A stretch of DNA of 64,000 bases from Bifidobacterium italicum (GCF_002286915.1 NZ_MVOG01000002.1:22163-86162); one strand, 5' to 3'. Numbered from the stretch's first letter, positions 19,228 to 29,144 are shown. Made by a program: numbers and translations. The notes: a model not told the origin generated them from the sequence alone.

Positions 19228-19311
19228 CGTGCTCCTTCCCATGCCCCGATATCATGATGGGCGTTGGCCGCCTCGCGGGACGGCCAACGCCCATCGGATG
19301 ACAGATGATGC

Positions 19312-20556
19312 TCAGTCGCGCTTGAACAGGTCGCGCGTGTAGACCTTGTCCGTCACATCGTTGAGTTCGTCGTTCCAACGATTGGCGACAATGATCGTCG
19401 CCTCGTCCTTGAACGCGTCGAGATCATGCGTGACCGGGCTGCCGAAGAACTCCTCGTCTTCCAATGTCGGCTCGTAGACGACGACCGGGACGCCCTTCGC
19501 CTTGATGCGCTTCATGATGCCCTGGATGCTCGACTGGCGGAAGTTGTCCGAGCCGGACTTCATCGTCAGGCGGTAGATGCCGACGGTCGGCTTCTCGGCT
19601 CCTTCGATCTTCGACAGGATCTGCTCGGCGATGAAGTCCTTGCGCGTGCCGTTGGACGCGACGATCGCCTCGATGAGGTTCTGCGGCACGTCCGCGTAGT
19701 TCGCGAGCAGCTGCTTCGAATCCTTCGGCAGGCAGTAGCCGCCGTATCCGAAGGACGGGTTGTTGTAGTGGCCGCCGATGCGCGGGTCGAGGCAGACGCC
19801 GCGGATGATCTCGGCCGTGTTGAGGCCGCGGGACTCGGCGTAGGTGTCGAGCTCGTTGAAGTAGGCGACGCGCAGCGCCAGGAAGGTGTTGGCGAACAGT
19901 TTGATCGCCTCCGCCTCGGTCGTGCCGCAGACGAGTTCAGGAATACCAGTCGTGCCGTCGGCGTTCACGCGCTCATGTTCCTCCGGCGCCGCACCCTGCG
20001 CGAGCAGGTTCGCGAAGACGTGCGCCGCCTCGACGGCCTGCGGATCGTCCATCGGCGCACCGACGACGATGCGCGACGGGTGCAGGTTGTCGTACAGCGC
20101 ATGGCCTTCGCGCAGGAACTCCGGCGAGAAGATGATCTTCTCGTCGCCGGTCTTCTCGCGCAGCTGCGCCGTGTATCCGACCGGGATCGTCGACTTGATG
20201 ACGATCCAGCAGTCCGGATCGTATTCGCGGATCGCCTTGATCGCCGCCTCGACGCTTGAGGTGTCGAAGTAGTTCTTCTTCGGGTCGTAGTTCGTCGGCG
20301 TCGCGACGACCGCGTAGTCGGCGCCGGTGTAGGCCATGGCCGGATCGGTCGTCGCCTGGAAGTCGAGCGACATCGTGCCGTCGCGCTTGCCGTCGAGGAA
20401 GCGCGTGATCTCCACATCCACGATCGGGCTCGTGCACTCATTGAGCATCTCGACCTTCTCCGGCACGATGTCCAACGCATGCACCTCGTTGTGCTGCGCG
20501 AGCAGCAACGCCACGGACAAGCCTACGTAACCGGTTCCGGCGACCGCAATTTTCAT
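19312..20556 (-). CDS. ugd: UDP-glucose 6-dehydrogenase
   Basis: 414 residues. Oxidises UDP-glucose to UDP-glucuronate with NAD, giving an acidic sugar donor. NAD site [12 protein letters not shown] at 7-18, [26 protein letters not shown], and the catalytic Cys in [13 protein letters not shown]. An alternative is UDP-N-acetyl-hexosamine dehydrogenase, but the length and motifs fit the UDP-glucose group. The ATG at 20556 is set by the canonical [12 protein letters not shown] start with a weak GAGAATGAG site; in-frame codons upstream do not look like protein. Second gene of the operon. Confidence 0.93.
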   Translation of the reverse strand: MKIAVAGTGYVGLSVALLLAQHNEVHALDIVPEKVEMLNECTSPIVDVEITRFLDGKRDGTMSLDFQATTDPAMAYTGADYAVVATPTNYDPKKNYFDTSSVEAAIKAIREYDPDCWIVIKSTIPVGYTAQLREKTGDEKIIFSPEFLREGHALYDNLHPSRIVVGAPMDDPQAVEAAHVFANLLAQGAAPEEHERVNADGTTGIPELVCGTTEAEAIKLFANTFLALRVAYFNELDTYAESRGLNTAEIIRGVCLDPRIGGHYNNPSFGYGGYCLPKDSKQLLANYADVPQNLIEAIVASNGTRKDFIAEQILSKIEGAEKPTVGIYRLTMKSGSDNFRQSSIQGIMKRIKAKGVPVVVYEPTLEDEEFFGSPVTHDLDAFKDEATIIVANRWNDELNDVTDKVYTRDLFKRD

Positions 20557-20612
20557 CTCATTCTCGATTCTTCTAGTTTCGGTTGGTTTGGTTGATTGGT
20601 TGAATGCTGTGC

Positions 20613-22148
20613 TCAGTACGCGCCATGCGGATGCACGACGATGCCGATCGTGCGCAGGATGTAGACGACGTCGCCGAGGACGCTCCAGTCCTGCACATAG
20701 CTCACATCGAGCTGGCGGCTTTCCTCCTCGTTCAGGTCGTTGCGGCCCGAGACCTGCCAAGGCCCGGTGATGCCCGGCTTGACAAGCAGGCGCGTCGCGT
20801 AGACCTGATCGTATTCCTCGACTTCGAAGTCGCGCTGCGGACGCGGTCCGACGACGCTCATCGACCCGGCGAACACGTCGAAGAACTGCGGCAACTCGTC
20901 GAGGCTCGTCTTGCGGATGAAATTGCCGACCTTCGTGATGCGCGGATCGTGCTTGAGCTTGTAGCGTGCGCCCATCTCCTGGCCGTTCGCCTCGAGCACC
21001 TCCTTGAGGTGCTTGTCGGCGTCCACGCGCATCGAACGGAACTTATGGATGTAGAACGGTTTGCCATGCAGGCCGATGCGTTCCTGCTTGTAGAAGATCG
21101 GTCCGCCGTCCTCGAGCTTGATCGCCAATGCGACGATGAGCATGATCGGCGACGACAGGATGATCGCGATCGACGAGACGACCAGATCGAAGATACGCTT
21201 CTTGATGCGCGACGCCGGCGAATACTGCGGCAGGCTGATCGTCATGATGCTCATGCCCTGGATGTTGCGCATCTGCGTCGCATGTTCGGCGATGTCGAGC
21301 GCCGACGTGATCAGCGCGATCTCCAGATTGAGGGCCTCCATCTGCACGGCAAAGGTGCTCAGGTTGTCGGAGAAGCGGTCGAGCACGTCGGTCACCATGA
21401 CGGTCTGCGCGCCGGTCTGCGCGATGCGCGCGGCGAGGTCGTCGCCGTAGGTGATCGGCTGGATGAACTCGCCCCACGACTCCTCCACCTCGGCCTTGAG
21501 GAGGTTGCGGTCCGGATCGGCTTCGATGAGACCGGTGGCCGGGTTCACGCGGATCGGGCAGACGCGCACCGGCTTGTAGTTGAGCTGCTTGCGCTGGTTG
21601 AGGAACTTGAGGATCTGGCCGATTCCCTCCGGCGAGCCGACGATGACGGTCGGATAGGCGTATTCGCCTTTGCGGTGGCGCACCGTCAGGAACATCCTCG
21701 CGATCATGCGCACGATCATCTCGACGACCCAGACGCACAGGCAGGTCACGGTGACGTCGGCCAATGAGATGGTCGTCTGCATGATGTAGTTGACGGCGCA
21801 GATGCTGATCCAGCTGATGCAGGTCGCTTTGAGCAGCAGGACGTTGAGCTGGTAGCCGTCGGCGAACACATGACGATGGTAGACGCCGGCGACGCGTGCG
21901 CAGAACACCCAGATGACCGCGCACACCGCCGCGTACAGATACGGGTTGATCGTGACGTTCCACTGCAGGCGCGTCGTGAAGACGTACATCTCCTTGTACA
22001 TCGCCATGACGCCCAGATTCACGCAGAAGAACACAAGCGCATCGAACACCATGAGCGCAAGGTTCATGACGAACCGCCATTGCAGGACCTTGGCGGACTG
22101 ACGGTCGACCTGCTGAGCCAGCTGCGCGTCGCTCTGCGTTCCGCTCAT
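20613..22148 (-). CDS. polyprenyl-phosphate sugar phosphotransferase (priming glycosyltransferase)
   Basis: 511 residues. Four or five N-terminal membrane helices, a central Rossmann-like domain ([15 protein letters not shown]), a fifth helix ([18 protein letters not shown]) and the C-terminal bacterial sugar transferase domain: [45 protein letters not shown]. The enzyme loads the first sugar-1-phosphate (often galactose or glucose) onto undecaprenyl phosphate and starts EPS synthesis. First gene of the leftward operon. AGGGAG lies before ATGs at 22151 and 22148; the second has better spacing. The only priming enzyme in the window. Confidence 0.92.
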   Translation of the reverse strand: MSGTQSDAQLAQQVDRQSAKVLQWRFVMNLALMVFDALVFFCVNLGVMAMYKEMYVFTTRLQWNVTINPYLYAAVCAVIWVFCARVAGVYHRHVFADGYQLNVLLLKATCISWISICAVNYIMQTTISLADVTVTCLCVWVVEMIVRMIARMFLTVRHRKGEYAYPTVIVGSPEGIGQILKFLNQRKQLNYKPVRVCPIRVNPATGLIEADPDRNLLKAEVEESWGEFIQPITYGDDLAARIAQTGAQTVMVTDVLDRFSDNLSTFAVQMEALNLEIALITSALDIAEHATQMRNIQGMSIMTISLPQYSPASRIKKRIFDLVVSSIAIILSSPIMLIVALAIKLEDGGPIFYKQERIGLHGKPFYIHKFRSMRVDADKHLKEVLEANGQEMGARYKLKHDPRITKVGNFIRKTSLDELPQFFDVFAGSMSVVGPRPQRDFEVEEYDQVYATRLLVKPGITGPWQVSGRNDLNEEESRQLDVSYVQDWSVLGDVVYILRTIGIVVHPHGAY

Positions 22149-22151
22149 CAT

Positions 22152-22477
22152 TCTCCCTCTGATGATAATGACATGGTCATCTGATGCGTAAACGACGTCG
22201 CATCACGGCACGGATCACGAGTCCCCGCGCATACGAACATTCATCATAACGCGAACCATGTTCAGCGCCGGATCCGGCGACGAAGCCGCCCCGTCGCCGT
22301 TTCTCGAACAGTGAATAGGGAATGCCTTCCGTCTAATATTGAGACGAGGTATCTCAACCACGCCGAGCATCCCGCCGATTCCACGCGTCCATGCGAGATC
22401 ACGCACCGCGCGACCTCCGCAGCCCGCGAGCCTGCGTTCCACGCATGCCGGCGGATGCCGATTCGAAGGAGGCCACG
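22152..22477. other. divergent intergenic region between EPS operon and MFS pair
   Basis: About 326 bp with no credible gene. It should hold both promoters. Leftwards, TATGAT near 22245-22250 could be a -10 for the EPS operon; rightwards, TAATAT at 22334-22339 could be one for the acidic-protein gene. A short dyad GCGCCGGATCCGGCG sits at about 22265. No clear -35 partners were found, so these are weak calls. Confidence 0.35.
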
Positions 22478-22981
22478 ATGGCAGAACATACGAAACACGT
22501 CGAGGATGGGGCCGACGACGTGATCGAGGAGACGACGATCGTCACGTCGAACGCGCAGGACGACATCCAGACCGGCGAGATCGACGCCGTGACCACGCAG
22601 GACGAGAGCGACGACACCATCGAGGACGACGAGCTCCACCAGTTCGAACGCCGCATCGACGAGATCCTCGCCACCGGCGAACTCGACGAGACGCTGCGCG
22701 TCATCGATGAGAAGGGCGTCGCGCAGGTGCTGCCGGTGCTCGATACGGAGCCGATCTCGCACCTGCTCGAGGGCATCGAGGAAATCGGCGGCCGCGCGAA
22801 CGTCTTCGTACGCACCGCTGACGGCATCGCCGTGCTCAACGTCGCCGAATACAGCCCGCAGCATCAGGACGATGCGCTGTCGGCCGACGACACCCCCACC
22901 GGTGAGACCCCGGTCGTCGACGACATCACGGCCTCGACGACGATCACGACCATCGAAGACGACACCACCGCAGAAGACTGA
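22478..22981 (+). CDS. acidic hypothetical protein upstream of MFS exporter
   Basis: 167 residues, very rich in Asp, Glu and Thr. A low-complexity acidic start (about 1-50) leads to a compact middle segment (about 52-125: FERRIDEILATGELDETL, VAQVLPVLDTEPISHLLEG, GIAVLNVAEY), then a disordered Thr/Asp tail. No membrane segment, no recognised domain. AAGGAGG seven to eight bases before the ATG at 22478 gives a strong start. It precedes the MFS gene by 46 bp and is probably co-transcribed. Function unknown. Confidence 0.75.
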   Translation: MAEHTKHVEDGADDVIEETTIVTSNAQDDIQTGEIDAVTTQDESDDTIEDDELHQFERRIDEILATGELDETLRVIDEKGVAQVLPVLDTEPISHLLEGIEEIGGRANVFVRTADGIAVLNVAEYSPQHQDDALSADDTPTGETPVVDDITASTTITTIEDDTTAED

Positions 22982-23027
22982 GCAAACCGCGGCGCGAGCG
23001 CCGCATCCGACGAGAACCCAGGAACGC

Positions 23028-24704
23028 ATGGCAGCACACGGACAACAGGAGCACCCACAGCACGAACAACCCGGCGACGGAGGAGGCGCACCGGCCATCC
23101 GCCCCGGACGTCCGTACACGCGCGAGGTGCACCACGAACCGGAACCGGATACGGCCGCGCACCGCGGGATCGCCGGTCTGTCCGCCGTCCTCACCCGCGA
23201 ACACGCGTACCGGGGAGGCCATCTGACGCGTCCGGCGTTCGTCTCGCTCGCCATCCTGACCTTCATCACGTTCGTCGGCAACTTCACCCAGTTGCAGCTG
23301 AGCGCCGCGTTGCCGACACTCGTCGACGACTTCGGCATCTCGGTGACTCTCGGCCAATGGATGACGTCGATCTTCCAGCTGACGATGGGCGTCATGGTGC
23401 CGCTGACCGCGTATCTGACGCGGCGTTTCTCCACACGGCAGATCGTCATCACGTCGATGGTCGTGTTCACGGTCGGATCGGTGCTCGCGTGGCTCAGCCC
23501 GACCTTCCCGCTCGCGCTGTTCGGGCGTTTCCTCGAGGCGGCCGGCACCGGCGTCATGTGGCCGGTGCTGCAGATCACCGTCTTCTCGATCTTCCCGTTG
23601 GACCGGCGCGGCATGGCGATGGGCGTCGTCGGCATGGCGATGGCCGTGGCTCCGGCGATCGGCCCGACGCTCGGCGGTCTGCAGACCGATATGAACGGAT
23701 GGCGCTCGATCTTCCTGACGCTCACCGTCATCGGCTGCATCTCGATCGTGCTCGCAGCCTGCGGACTGCATAACTTCGGGGCGTCCGACAAGACGGCGCA
23801 TGCGGATTTCTTCTCGGTGGGATTGTCGATCATCGGCTTCGGCGCCCTCATGTTCGGCTTCACGAACATCCAAGCCTATCCGCTTGCGGCTCCGGTCGTC
23901 TGGCTGCCGATGGTCGTCGGCGTCGCCGGCATCATCTGGTTCGTGCTGCGCCAGATCCATAGCGAGCAGCGTTTCAAGGCCGGCAACGCGAGCCGGCCGG
24001 CGCTTCTTGACCTGTCGGTGCTGCGCAACGCGCATTTCTCGGTCGGTACGCTCATCGCGTCGCTGAGCTTCTTCGCGTTCAGCTCGCTCGTCGTGCTCAT
24101 TCCGTTGTACATCCAGAACTGCCGCGGCTACACGGCCACGATCAGCGGTCTCGTCATGCTGCCCGGCGCCATCGCGCAGGCGATCGCCCAGTTCTTCGGC
24201 GGCCGCGCGCTCGACCGGTTCGGCGCGCGTCCGGTCGCGATGGCCGGCACGATGCTGCTGTGCCTCGGCACCGTGATGATGAGCATGATCGGCATGCACA
24301 CCTGGATCTGGTATATCTCGATCTGCCAGTTCATCCGGCAGATCGGCATGGGCTTCGTCATGATGCCGGTCACCACATGGTCGCTCAACTGCCTCAGGCC
24401 GGCCGAGGTCTCCGCGGGTTCCGCGGTCACGAACACGGTGCGGCAGATCGCCGGCGCGATCGGCTCGCCGGTCATGATCCTGACGATGTACTCGATCGCC
24501 GCGGCGCAGATGTCCTCCGGACGCACCGAGATCGCCGCTAACATCATCGGCATCGAATGGGCGCTGCGCATCAGCGCGATCATCAACTTCGTCATGATCC
24601 TGCTCGTCGTCTTCGGCGTCAAGGGCGAGGACGCCGGCTCCACCCGCGACGCGGTCCGCCGCGCGCTGCGCCGTGAGAAGGACGGCAAGGCCGTATCCGC
24701 ATAG
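23028..24704 (+). CDS. MFS drug-type exporter (DHA2-like, 14 helices)
   Basis: 558 residues. A hydrophilic His/Gln/Glu-rich N terminus of about 70 residues precedes about 14 hydrophobic helices. Motifs of the EmrB/QacA group: NFTQLQLSAALPTLVDDFG, LTAYLTRRFSTRQ (motif A-like), RFLEAAGTGVMWPVLQ, and the antiporter-like AVAPAIGPTLGG. Likely a proton-coupled efflux pump in the cytoplasmic membrane; the substrate is unknown. The ATG at 23028 follows CCAGGAACGC. Second gene after the acidic protein. An in-frame extension upstream overlaps the acidic gene and is rejected. Confidence 0.88.
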   Translation: MAAHGQQEHPQHEQPGDGGGAPAIRPGRPYTREVHHEPEPDTAAHRGIAGLSAVLTREHAYRGGHLTRPAFVSLAILTFITFVGNFTQLQLSAALPTLVDDFGISVTLGQWMTSIFQLTMGVMVPLTAYLTRRFSTRQIVITSMVVFTVGSVLAWLSPTFPLALFGRFLEAAGTGVMWPVLQITVFSIFPLDRRGMAMGVVGMAMAVAPAIGPTLGGLQTDMNGWRSIFLTLTVIGCISIVLAACGLHNFGASDKTAHADFFSVGLSIIGFGALMFGFTNIQAYPLAAPVVWLPMVVGVAGIIWFVLRQIHSEQRFKAGNASRPALLDLSVLRNAHFSVGTLIASLSFFAFSSLVVLIPLYIQNCRGYTATISGLVMLPGAIAQAIAQFFGGRALDRFGARPVAMAGTMLLCLGTVMMSMIGMHTWIWYISICQFIRQIGMGFVMMPVTTWSLNCLRPAEVSAGSAVTNTVRQIAGAIGSPVMILTMYSIAAAQMSSGRTEIAANIIGIEWALRISAIINFVMILLVVFGVKGEDAGSTRDAVRRALRREKDGKAVSA

Positions 24705-24807
24705 CGCAGGAGCCGGCCCCCATGATGCACAGGGAATCCGGCTCCTACTTCCATTTCCTCCGCAAAGGTCGGGCCGCCCACAAGGATAACTTGACCTCAG
24801 GCCGCTA

Positions 24808-26160
24808 CTACGCCTTGCCCATCGCCGTGAGGACGATGAGCACCAGATTGAGCAGCACGATCACGGCGCATACGGCGAGGCAGACGATGTGCTTGACCGT
24901 GCCGTCGGCGTATTTGCCCATGATCTCGCGGTCATGGGTGTAGCGCATCAGCGGGATGATCGCGAAGGGGATGCCGATCGAAAGCACGACCTGACCGATG
25001 ATCAGCGCCTCGGTCGGATTGTTCGCGAAGGCGAGCACGACGAGCGCCGGCACGAGCGTCACGATGCGGCACGCCCACATCGGCACCTTCACCCGCAGCA
25101 GCCCCTTCATGATCTCGGAGCCCGCATAGGTGCCGACCGACGTGGAGGACAGCGAGGACGCGAGCAGTCCGATCGAGAAGATCGTGCCGACGGCTGGTCC
25201 GAGCACCTGCGTGATCGCATGCTGCGCGCCTTCGATCGTGTCGGTGCCGCCCATGCCGTGCAATGAATTCGCCGCGATGACGAGCAATGCGATGTTCACG
25301 CTGCCGGCGATAGCGAGCGCCCACACGACGTCGATGCGGCTGCCGTGCATCATCTCGGGCACGCTCGGCCGGTCGACGCCTGTACCGAAGTGGTCGTTCA
25401 CGAGCGTCGAATGCAGGTAGATCGCATGCGGCATGACCGTCGCGCCGAGCATCGACGCGGCCATCAGCACCGAGGCGCCGTCCGAGAAGCGCGGCACGAG
25501 TCCTTCGGCCACCGCGAGGGGGTTCGGCGGATCCATGAACAGTCCGGCGATGAAACCGAAGGTGATGACGAGCAGCAGTCCGATGACGAGCCGCTCGAAG
25601 ATCTTGTGCGTTTCGCCGCCTTGCAGGAACAGCAGCAATGTGGAGACGGCGCCGATGATGCACCCGCCGAGCAGCATCGGTATGCCGAACAGCAGGTTGA
25701 GCGCGATCGCGCCGCCGATCACCTCGGCCAGATCGGTGGCGATCGCGATCACCTCGGCCTGCATGAAGAACAGGAAGCGCCCCGCGGCGCCCATGCGCTC
25801 GCCGAGGATCTGCGGCAGGCTTTTGCCGGTCACGACGCCGAGCTTCGCCGCCTGATACTGGATGAGCACGCTCATGCAGTTCGCGACGACGAGCACCCAG
25901 ACGAGCATGTATCCGTATTTCGCGCCCGAGGTGAGGTTCGCGGCGACGTTGCCGGGGTCGACGTAGGCGACGGCCGCGACGAAGGCCGGCCCGAGCATGC
26001 TGGCGAGCGCATGCGTCGCCTTCTCCGGCCTGCCTTCGTCCTTGCGCGCGATGGCGATGTCCTGCGCGGCCTCCGCGTCGAGTCCGAGCGTATCGATGTC
26101 CACCGGCTCCTGAACGCCATCCGCCGTGCCATCCGGTTTCGTTTCGCTTCGCCGTGCCAT
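24808..26160 (-). CDS. mntH: Nramp-family divalent metal transporter MntH
   Basis: 450 residues. About 11 membrane helices with both metal-binding signatures: D-P-G-N in YVDPGNVAANL and M-P-H in VMPHAIYLHS. Proton-coupled uptake of Mn2+ or Fe2+. The N-terminal 45 residues are acidic, soluble and unusual in length for MntH. GAGGAG lies five bases before the ATG. A TTATGT -10-like box is possible about 45 bp upstream, but no convincing MntR/DtxR operator was found. Convergent with the MFS gene. Confidence 0.93.
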   Translation of the reverse strand: MARRSETKPDGTADGVQEPVDIDTLGLDAEAAQDIAIARKDEGRPEKATHALASMLGPAFVAAVAYVDPGNVAANLTSGAKYGYMLVWVLVVANCMSVLIQYQAAKLGVVTGKSLPQILGERMGAAGRFLFFMQAEVIAIATDLAEVIGGAIALNLLFGIPMLLGGCIIGAVSTLLLFLQGGETHKIFERLVIGLLLVITFGFIAGLFMDPPNPLAVAEGLVPRFSDGASVLMAASMLGATVMPHAIYLHSTLVNDHFGTGVDRPSVPEMMHGSRIDVVWALAIAGSVNIALLVIAANSLHGMGGTDTIEGAQHAITQVLGPAVGTIFSIGLLASSLSSTSVGTYAGSEIMKGLLRVKVPMWACRIVTLVPALVVLAFANNPTEALIIGQVVLSIGIPFAIIPLMRYTHDREIMGKYADGTVKHIVCLAVCAVIVLLNLVLIVLTAMGKA

Positions 26161-26251
26161 CGCCGCTCCTCGTCGTCTCGTCCTATCAAGCAGTCCTAGA
26201 GGGCCAACATAACGAATCGACGTCTGTTCGCGGCTCGCTCAATCGTCGTCG

Positions 26252-26998
26252 TCATTCCTCAGGCACCGCCTGCCCGGGGCAGCTGTGCAGCACGGCGAGC
26301 ATCGCGCGTTTCTCCTGCGTGGTGACCGTCAGCCCGTACTTGTCCTTGACGCCGATCTGCCGCGCGACGTATGCGCAGCGGTACCCGCTGTTCTCCGGCA
26401 GCCAGTAGGCGGCCGAGGCCGAGGATTTCTCCTGGTTCGCCGCGCCGTCCACGGCGATGAGGTTGTACATGTCGTTGCCGAATTCGTAGCGTTTCTTCAC
26501 GCTCCAGGCGCTCGCACCCGACTGCCAGGCGTTCTGCAATGCCACGACATGGTCGATCTGCACGGCGGCGCTCGTGTCCTTGCCACGTCGGAAACGGATC
26601 TCGTCGCCGGTGTACGGGTCTTCGAGGACGCCCGACTGGACCTTGCAGCCGCCGCGTTTCGTGTAACGCACGTCGTCGAGGTCGCGGCCCAGCACGTCGT
26701 CGCGCACGTCGCAGCCGTTGCCGTCGGCGTCGGTCTGCCGGTAGCCGAATTTCTCGCGGTCGTAGCCGCGCGACGACGGATGGTCGTCGACGGTGAGCGA
26801 GGCGAGCGTCTGCGCGGCCGTGCCCGTCGCACGGTATCTGCCGGTCATCTCGGCGAACCTCGGGCTGACTCGCGGCAGCACGAGTCCGATCGTCACGCCG
26901 ATGACGACGAGGATGACGAGCAGGATGAGCATACGTTCGAACAGGCCGGCGCCGTTGAGGTACTTGCGGCCGAAATGCTGGGAGCGTCTGCGTGTCAT
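26252..26998 (-). CDS. membrane-anchored HNH (DUF1524-like) nuclease family protein
   Basis: 248 residues. A basic N terminus and one transmembrane segment (about 22-42), followed by an exported domain. The nuclease-like core reads VQIDHVVALQNAWQSGAS, DMYNLIAVDGAANQEKSS and YWLPEN, matching the His-Asn-Lys layout of GmrSD C-terminal (DUF1524) proteins common in Gram-positive surface or secreted nucleases. Cys pairs (NGCDV, GGCKV, GYRCAY, HSCPG) suggest disulfides outside the cell. Probably scavenges or degrades external DNA. No strong ribosome site for the ATG at 26998; a longer reading frame upstream to 27343 overlaps the next gene. Confidence 0.8.
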   Translation of the reverse strand: MTRRRSQHFGRKYLNGAGLFERMLILLVILVVIGVTIGLVLPRVSPRFAEMTGRYRATGTAAQTLASLTVDDHPSSRGYDREKFGYRQTDADGNGCDVRDDVLGRDLDDVRYTKRGGCKVQSGVLEDPYTGDEIRFRRGKDTSAAVQIDHVVALQNAWQSGASAWSVKKRYEFGNDMYNLIAVDGAANQEKSSASAAYWLPENSGYRCAYVARQIGVKDKYGLTVTTQEKRAMLAVLHSCPGQAVPEE

Positions 26999-27065
26999 GC
27001 CATTACGTCTACGCGTTCCCGTCCCCGAACGCAAATCGCCGGCCCCGTCATCGCCGGGGCGGCCA

Positions 27066-28463
27066 TCAGCGTCCTTGGTATTCGATGGCGAGCGCGTCGA
27101 GTCGTGCGCGGAACCGCGGCCAGTCGGTGCGCATCGCCGTGAGCAGCCTATGGTCGGGCACCTCGTCGATCGCGATCCACTCGATCTCCATGCTTTCGTC
27201 GTCGTTCGCCTTCGGATGCACGGCATGCCCCGGTTTCTCGAACGCGAACACCGTCGTGTAGGACCATGGCCCGTGGTCCTCGCAGTAGGAGCCGACGACC
27301 TCGATGTCCTCCGGCGTGATGTTCGCCTCCTCGTTGGCCTCACGCAGCGCGCCCTCGAGCGTCGACTCGCCGTCGGCGATCGCGCCGCCGGGGATGCCCC
27401 ACGTGCCGCCTTCGGCGCTCCATTCGGCGCGATGCTGCATGACGATGTGCGTGACGTTGCCGGTTGCCGCGTCGCGGCGCGCGAGCAGCACCCCGGCGGC
27501 GCCGTTGGTCCCCCAATGCCGCCTTCCGCATGCGCATTCGACCCAGCCGTCGCCCGGCTGGCGCACGTTCGTCTTCGGAGCTTTCGCCGAGGATTCCTGG
27601 AATCGTTCGTCGCGCGACACGTTCCACAGGTCGGTCCATTCGATGCCCATGCGTTCGACGAGTTCGCGCGCCAGCGGCAGGCTCAGACCGATGATGCCGC
27701 TCGGCGCGCCGGTGATCGAATCGATGAACGCGCCGCCGAGACCGTCCAGAGTGAACGAGCCGGCCACCTCGAGCGGCTCGCCAGAGGCGATGTAACGGTC
27801 GATCATCGTCTCGGTGAACTCGCAGAACGTCAGCGTCGCCATGCTCGCCGCAGTTTCGACGCGCCCGGTCGCGAAATCGATCAACGTGTGCCCGGTCCAC
27901 AGTTCGCCGGTCGCGCCGCTCATCGCCCGCAGTCGTTCGCGCGCGACCGCTTCGGTGTGCGGCTTGCCGTACGCATGGCCGTCGAGCAGGAACATCGAGT
28001 CGCAGCCGAGGATGAGCGGGCCGACCTTGCGGTCGGCGAGACCGCCGGTCGTATCGATCGGCTCGCATTCGGTCGGGATGTCGACGCCGGAGAAATCGCG
28101 TGTCTGCGCCGAAGCGATGGCTTCGGCCGTGTATTCGGCGGCCGGCGACCCCGCGTCGACCACCATCTGCTCCGAGGCCACTTCGAGCGGACGGCCGATG
28201 ACGCGTTCGCCTGTGGCCTCCGAGGCCGTGCGCACGACGTTGCGGTAGATCTCATAGACGGCCATCGCCTTCGCACGGGACAACGTGCACACCTTGTCGG
28301 CGATCGGCAGTTCATCCACGCTCACGCCCTGGTCCTGAGCCCTGCGTTCGAGCACGGCGTCCTCGTCGACATGCGACACGCGGATCGTCGGGCAGATGCC
28401 TGCGTTGAACAGCACATCACGGCGCGGCTGGGACTTGGAGGCAAGAATCAACGGAATGCTCAT
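27066..28463 (-). CDS. Maf-like nucleotide pyrophosphatase fused to NUDIX hydrolase
   Basis: 465 residues. The N-terminal Maf domain starts IPLILASKSQPRRDVL and contains LGCDSMFLLDG and GLGGAFIDSITGAPSGIIGL; Maf proteins hydrolyse modified or canonical NTPs and affect septation. Compared with ordinary Maf, an insert of about 75 residues (roughly 70-145) separates the first helices from the DSM strand. The C-terminal NUDIX domain has a Cys pair before it (VECACGRRHWG) and the box G-x5-E-x7-R-E-A-x-E-E-A-N-I, with Asn in place of the usual Gly. A two-domain house-cleaning enzyme. The ATG at 28463 matches the Maf start; the upstream extension is into the repeat region. Confidence 0.88.
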   Translation of the reverse strand: MSIPLILASKSQPRRDVLFNAGICPTIRVSHVDEDAVLERRAQDQGVSVDELPIADKVCTLSRAKAMAVYEIYRNVVRTASEATGERVIGRPLEVASEQMVVDAGSPAAEYTAEAIASAQTRDFSGVDIPTECEPIDTTGGLADRKVGPLILGCDSMFLLDGHAYGKPHTEAVARERLRAMSGATGELWTGHTLIDFATGRVETAASMATLTFCEFTETMIDRYIASGEPLEVAGSFTLDGLGGAFIDSITGAPSGIIGLSLPLARELVERMGIEWTDLWNVSRDERFQESSAKAPKTNVRQPGDGWVECACGRRHWGTNGAAGVLLARRDAATGNVTHIVMQHRAEWSAEGGTWGIPGGAIADGESTLEGALREANEEANITPEDIEVVGSYCEDHGPWSYTTVFAFEKPGHAVHPKANDDESMEIEWIAIDEVPDHRLLTAMRTDWPRFRARLDALAIEYQGR

Positions 28464-28505
28464 GCAGTCCACCTTACTGCACCTAGGGCATCTCCTTGGT
28501 TTTCC

Positions 28506-28547
28506 TGCATAACTCAATATTCCCATCTTAATCCAGAGTTATGCGCA
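28506..28547. repeat. palindromic unit 1
   Basis: 42 bp. GCATAACTC pairs perfectly with GAGTTATGC (9 bp); outer context TGCATAACTC and GAGTTATGCGCA. Confidence 0.75.
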
Positions 28548-28588
28548 GCCTTGATTGCCAATACCCCCCATCTCCCCATCTCCTACTC

Positions 28589-28630
28589 TGCATAGCTCAG
28601 TATTTCCAACCTGATTCCGAGCTATGCGCA
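28589..28630. repeat. palindromic unit 2 (compensatory change)
   Basis: 42 bp. Arms GCATAGCTC and GAGCTATGC remain a perfect 9-bp dyad although both differ from unit 1 at the matching position (A to G on the left, T to C on the right). Confidence 0.75.
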
Positions 28631-28671
28631 GTCTCAACCCACCATCCCTCAATTCCTCTTCGCCCATACCT

Positions 28672-28714
28672 TGCATAACTCAACACTTCAATCCTGATTT
28701 CAGTATTTGCGGCA
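28672..28714. repeat. palindromic unit 3, right arm decayed
   Basis: Left arm TGCATAACTC intact; the right side reads CAGTATTTGCGGCA, a degraded match. Confidence 0.5.
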
Positions 28715-28774
28715 GTATGCCAGCCATGTCACCTCCGCGCTTCTTGTTTCATACTGCCCCACATTCCCAATCCT

Positions 28775-28814
28775 TGCATAACTCAATACTTCATGCCTGA
28801 ACCTGATTTATGCA
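28775..28814. repeat. palindromic unit 4
   Basis: 40 bp. Left TGCATAACTC, right GATTTATGCA (eight of ten pair). Confidence 0.6.
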
Positions 28815-28854
28815 CCCTCCGGTTTCCTACATCTTAATTCCTTTCACCTATACC

Positions 28855-28897
28855 GCGCATAACTCAGTATTTCAATCTTCATTCTGAGCTATGTGCA
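28855..28897. repeat. palindromic unit 5
   Basis: Left GCGCATAACTCAG, right CTGAGCTATGTGCA; CTCAG/CTGAG extends the dyad inward and two positions in the arms become wobble-type mismatches. Confidence 0.65.
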
Positions 28898-28957
28898 TCT
28901 TCATTTCCTAAAAACCATTCTGATACCCTTCTTCCCCCTCTTGTCGCTCACCTTCTT

Positions 28958-28997
28958 TGCATAACTCGGTATTTCCTCCGCAATCTCGACATATGCA
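28958..28997. repeat. palindromic unit 6
   Basis: 40 bp. Left TGCATAACTCGG, right CTCGACATATGCA; outer TGCATA/TATGCA is perfect, the inner part partial. Confidence 0.55.
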
Positions 28998-29144
28998 ACA
29001 GGTATGCCTTCCTATTCCATCCACGTCAGGGATTCATGAGCAAATATGGTGCATCTTGAACAATCCACGCGCTCATTCTGTGTCTATTTGTGAGCTTCTC
29101 ACCTTGACCAAAACTCTCACAGCCCACTCACCCATCCCAACCTG

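Noticed and set aside
26161..26251. MntR/DtxR operator upstream of mntH
   Set aside because: Looked for because MntH is usually metal-regulated, but no convincing dyad was found.
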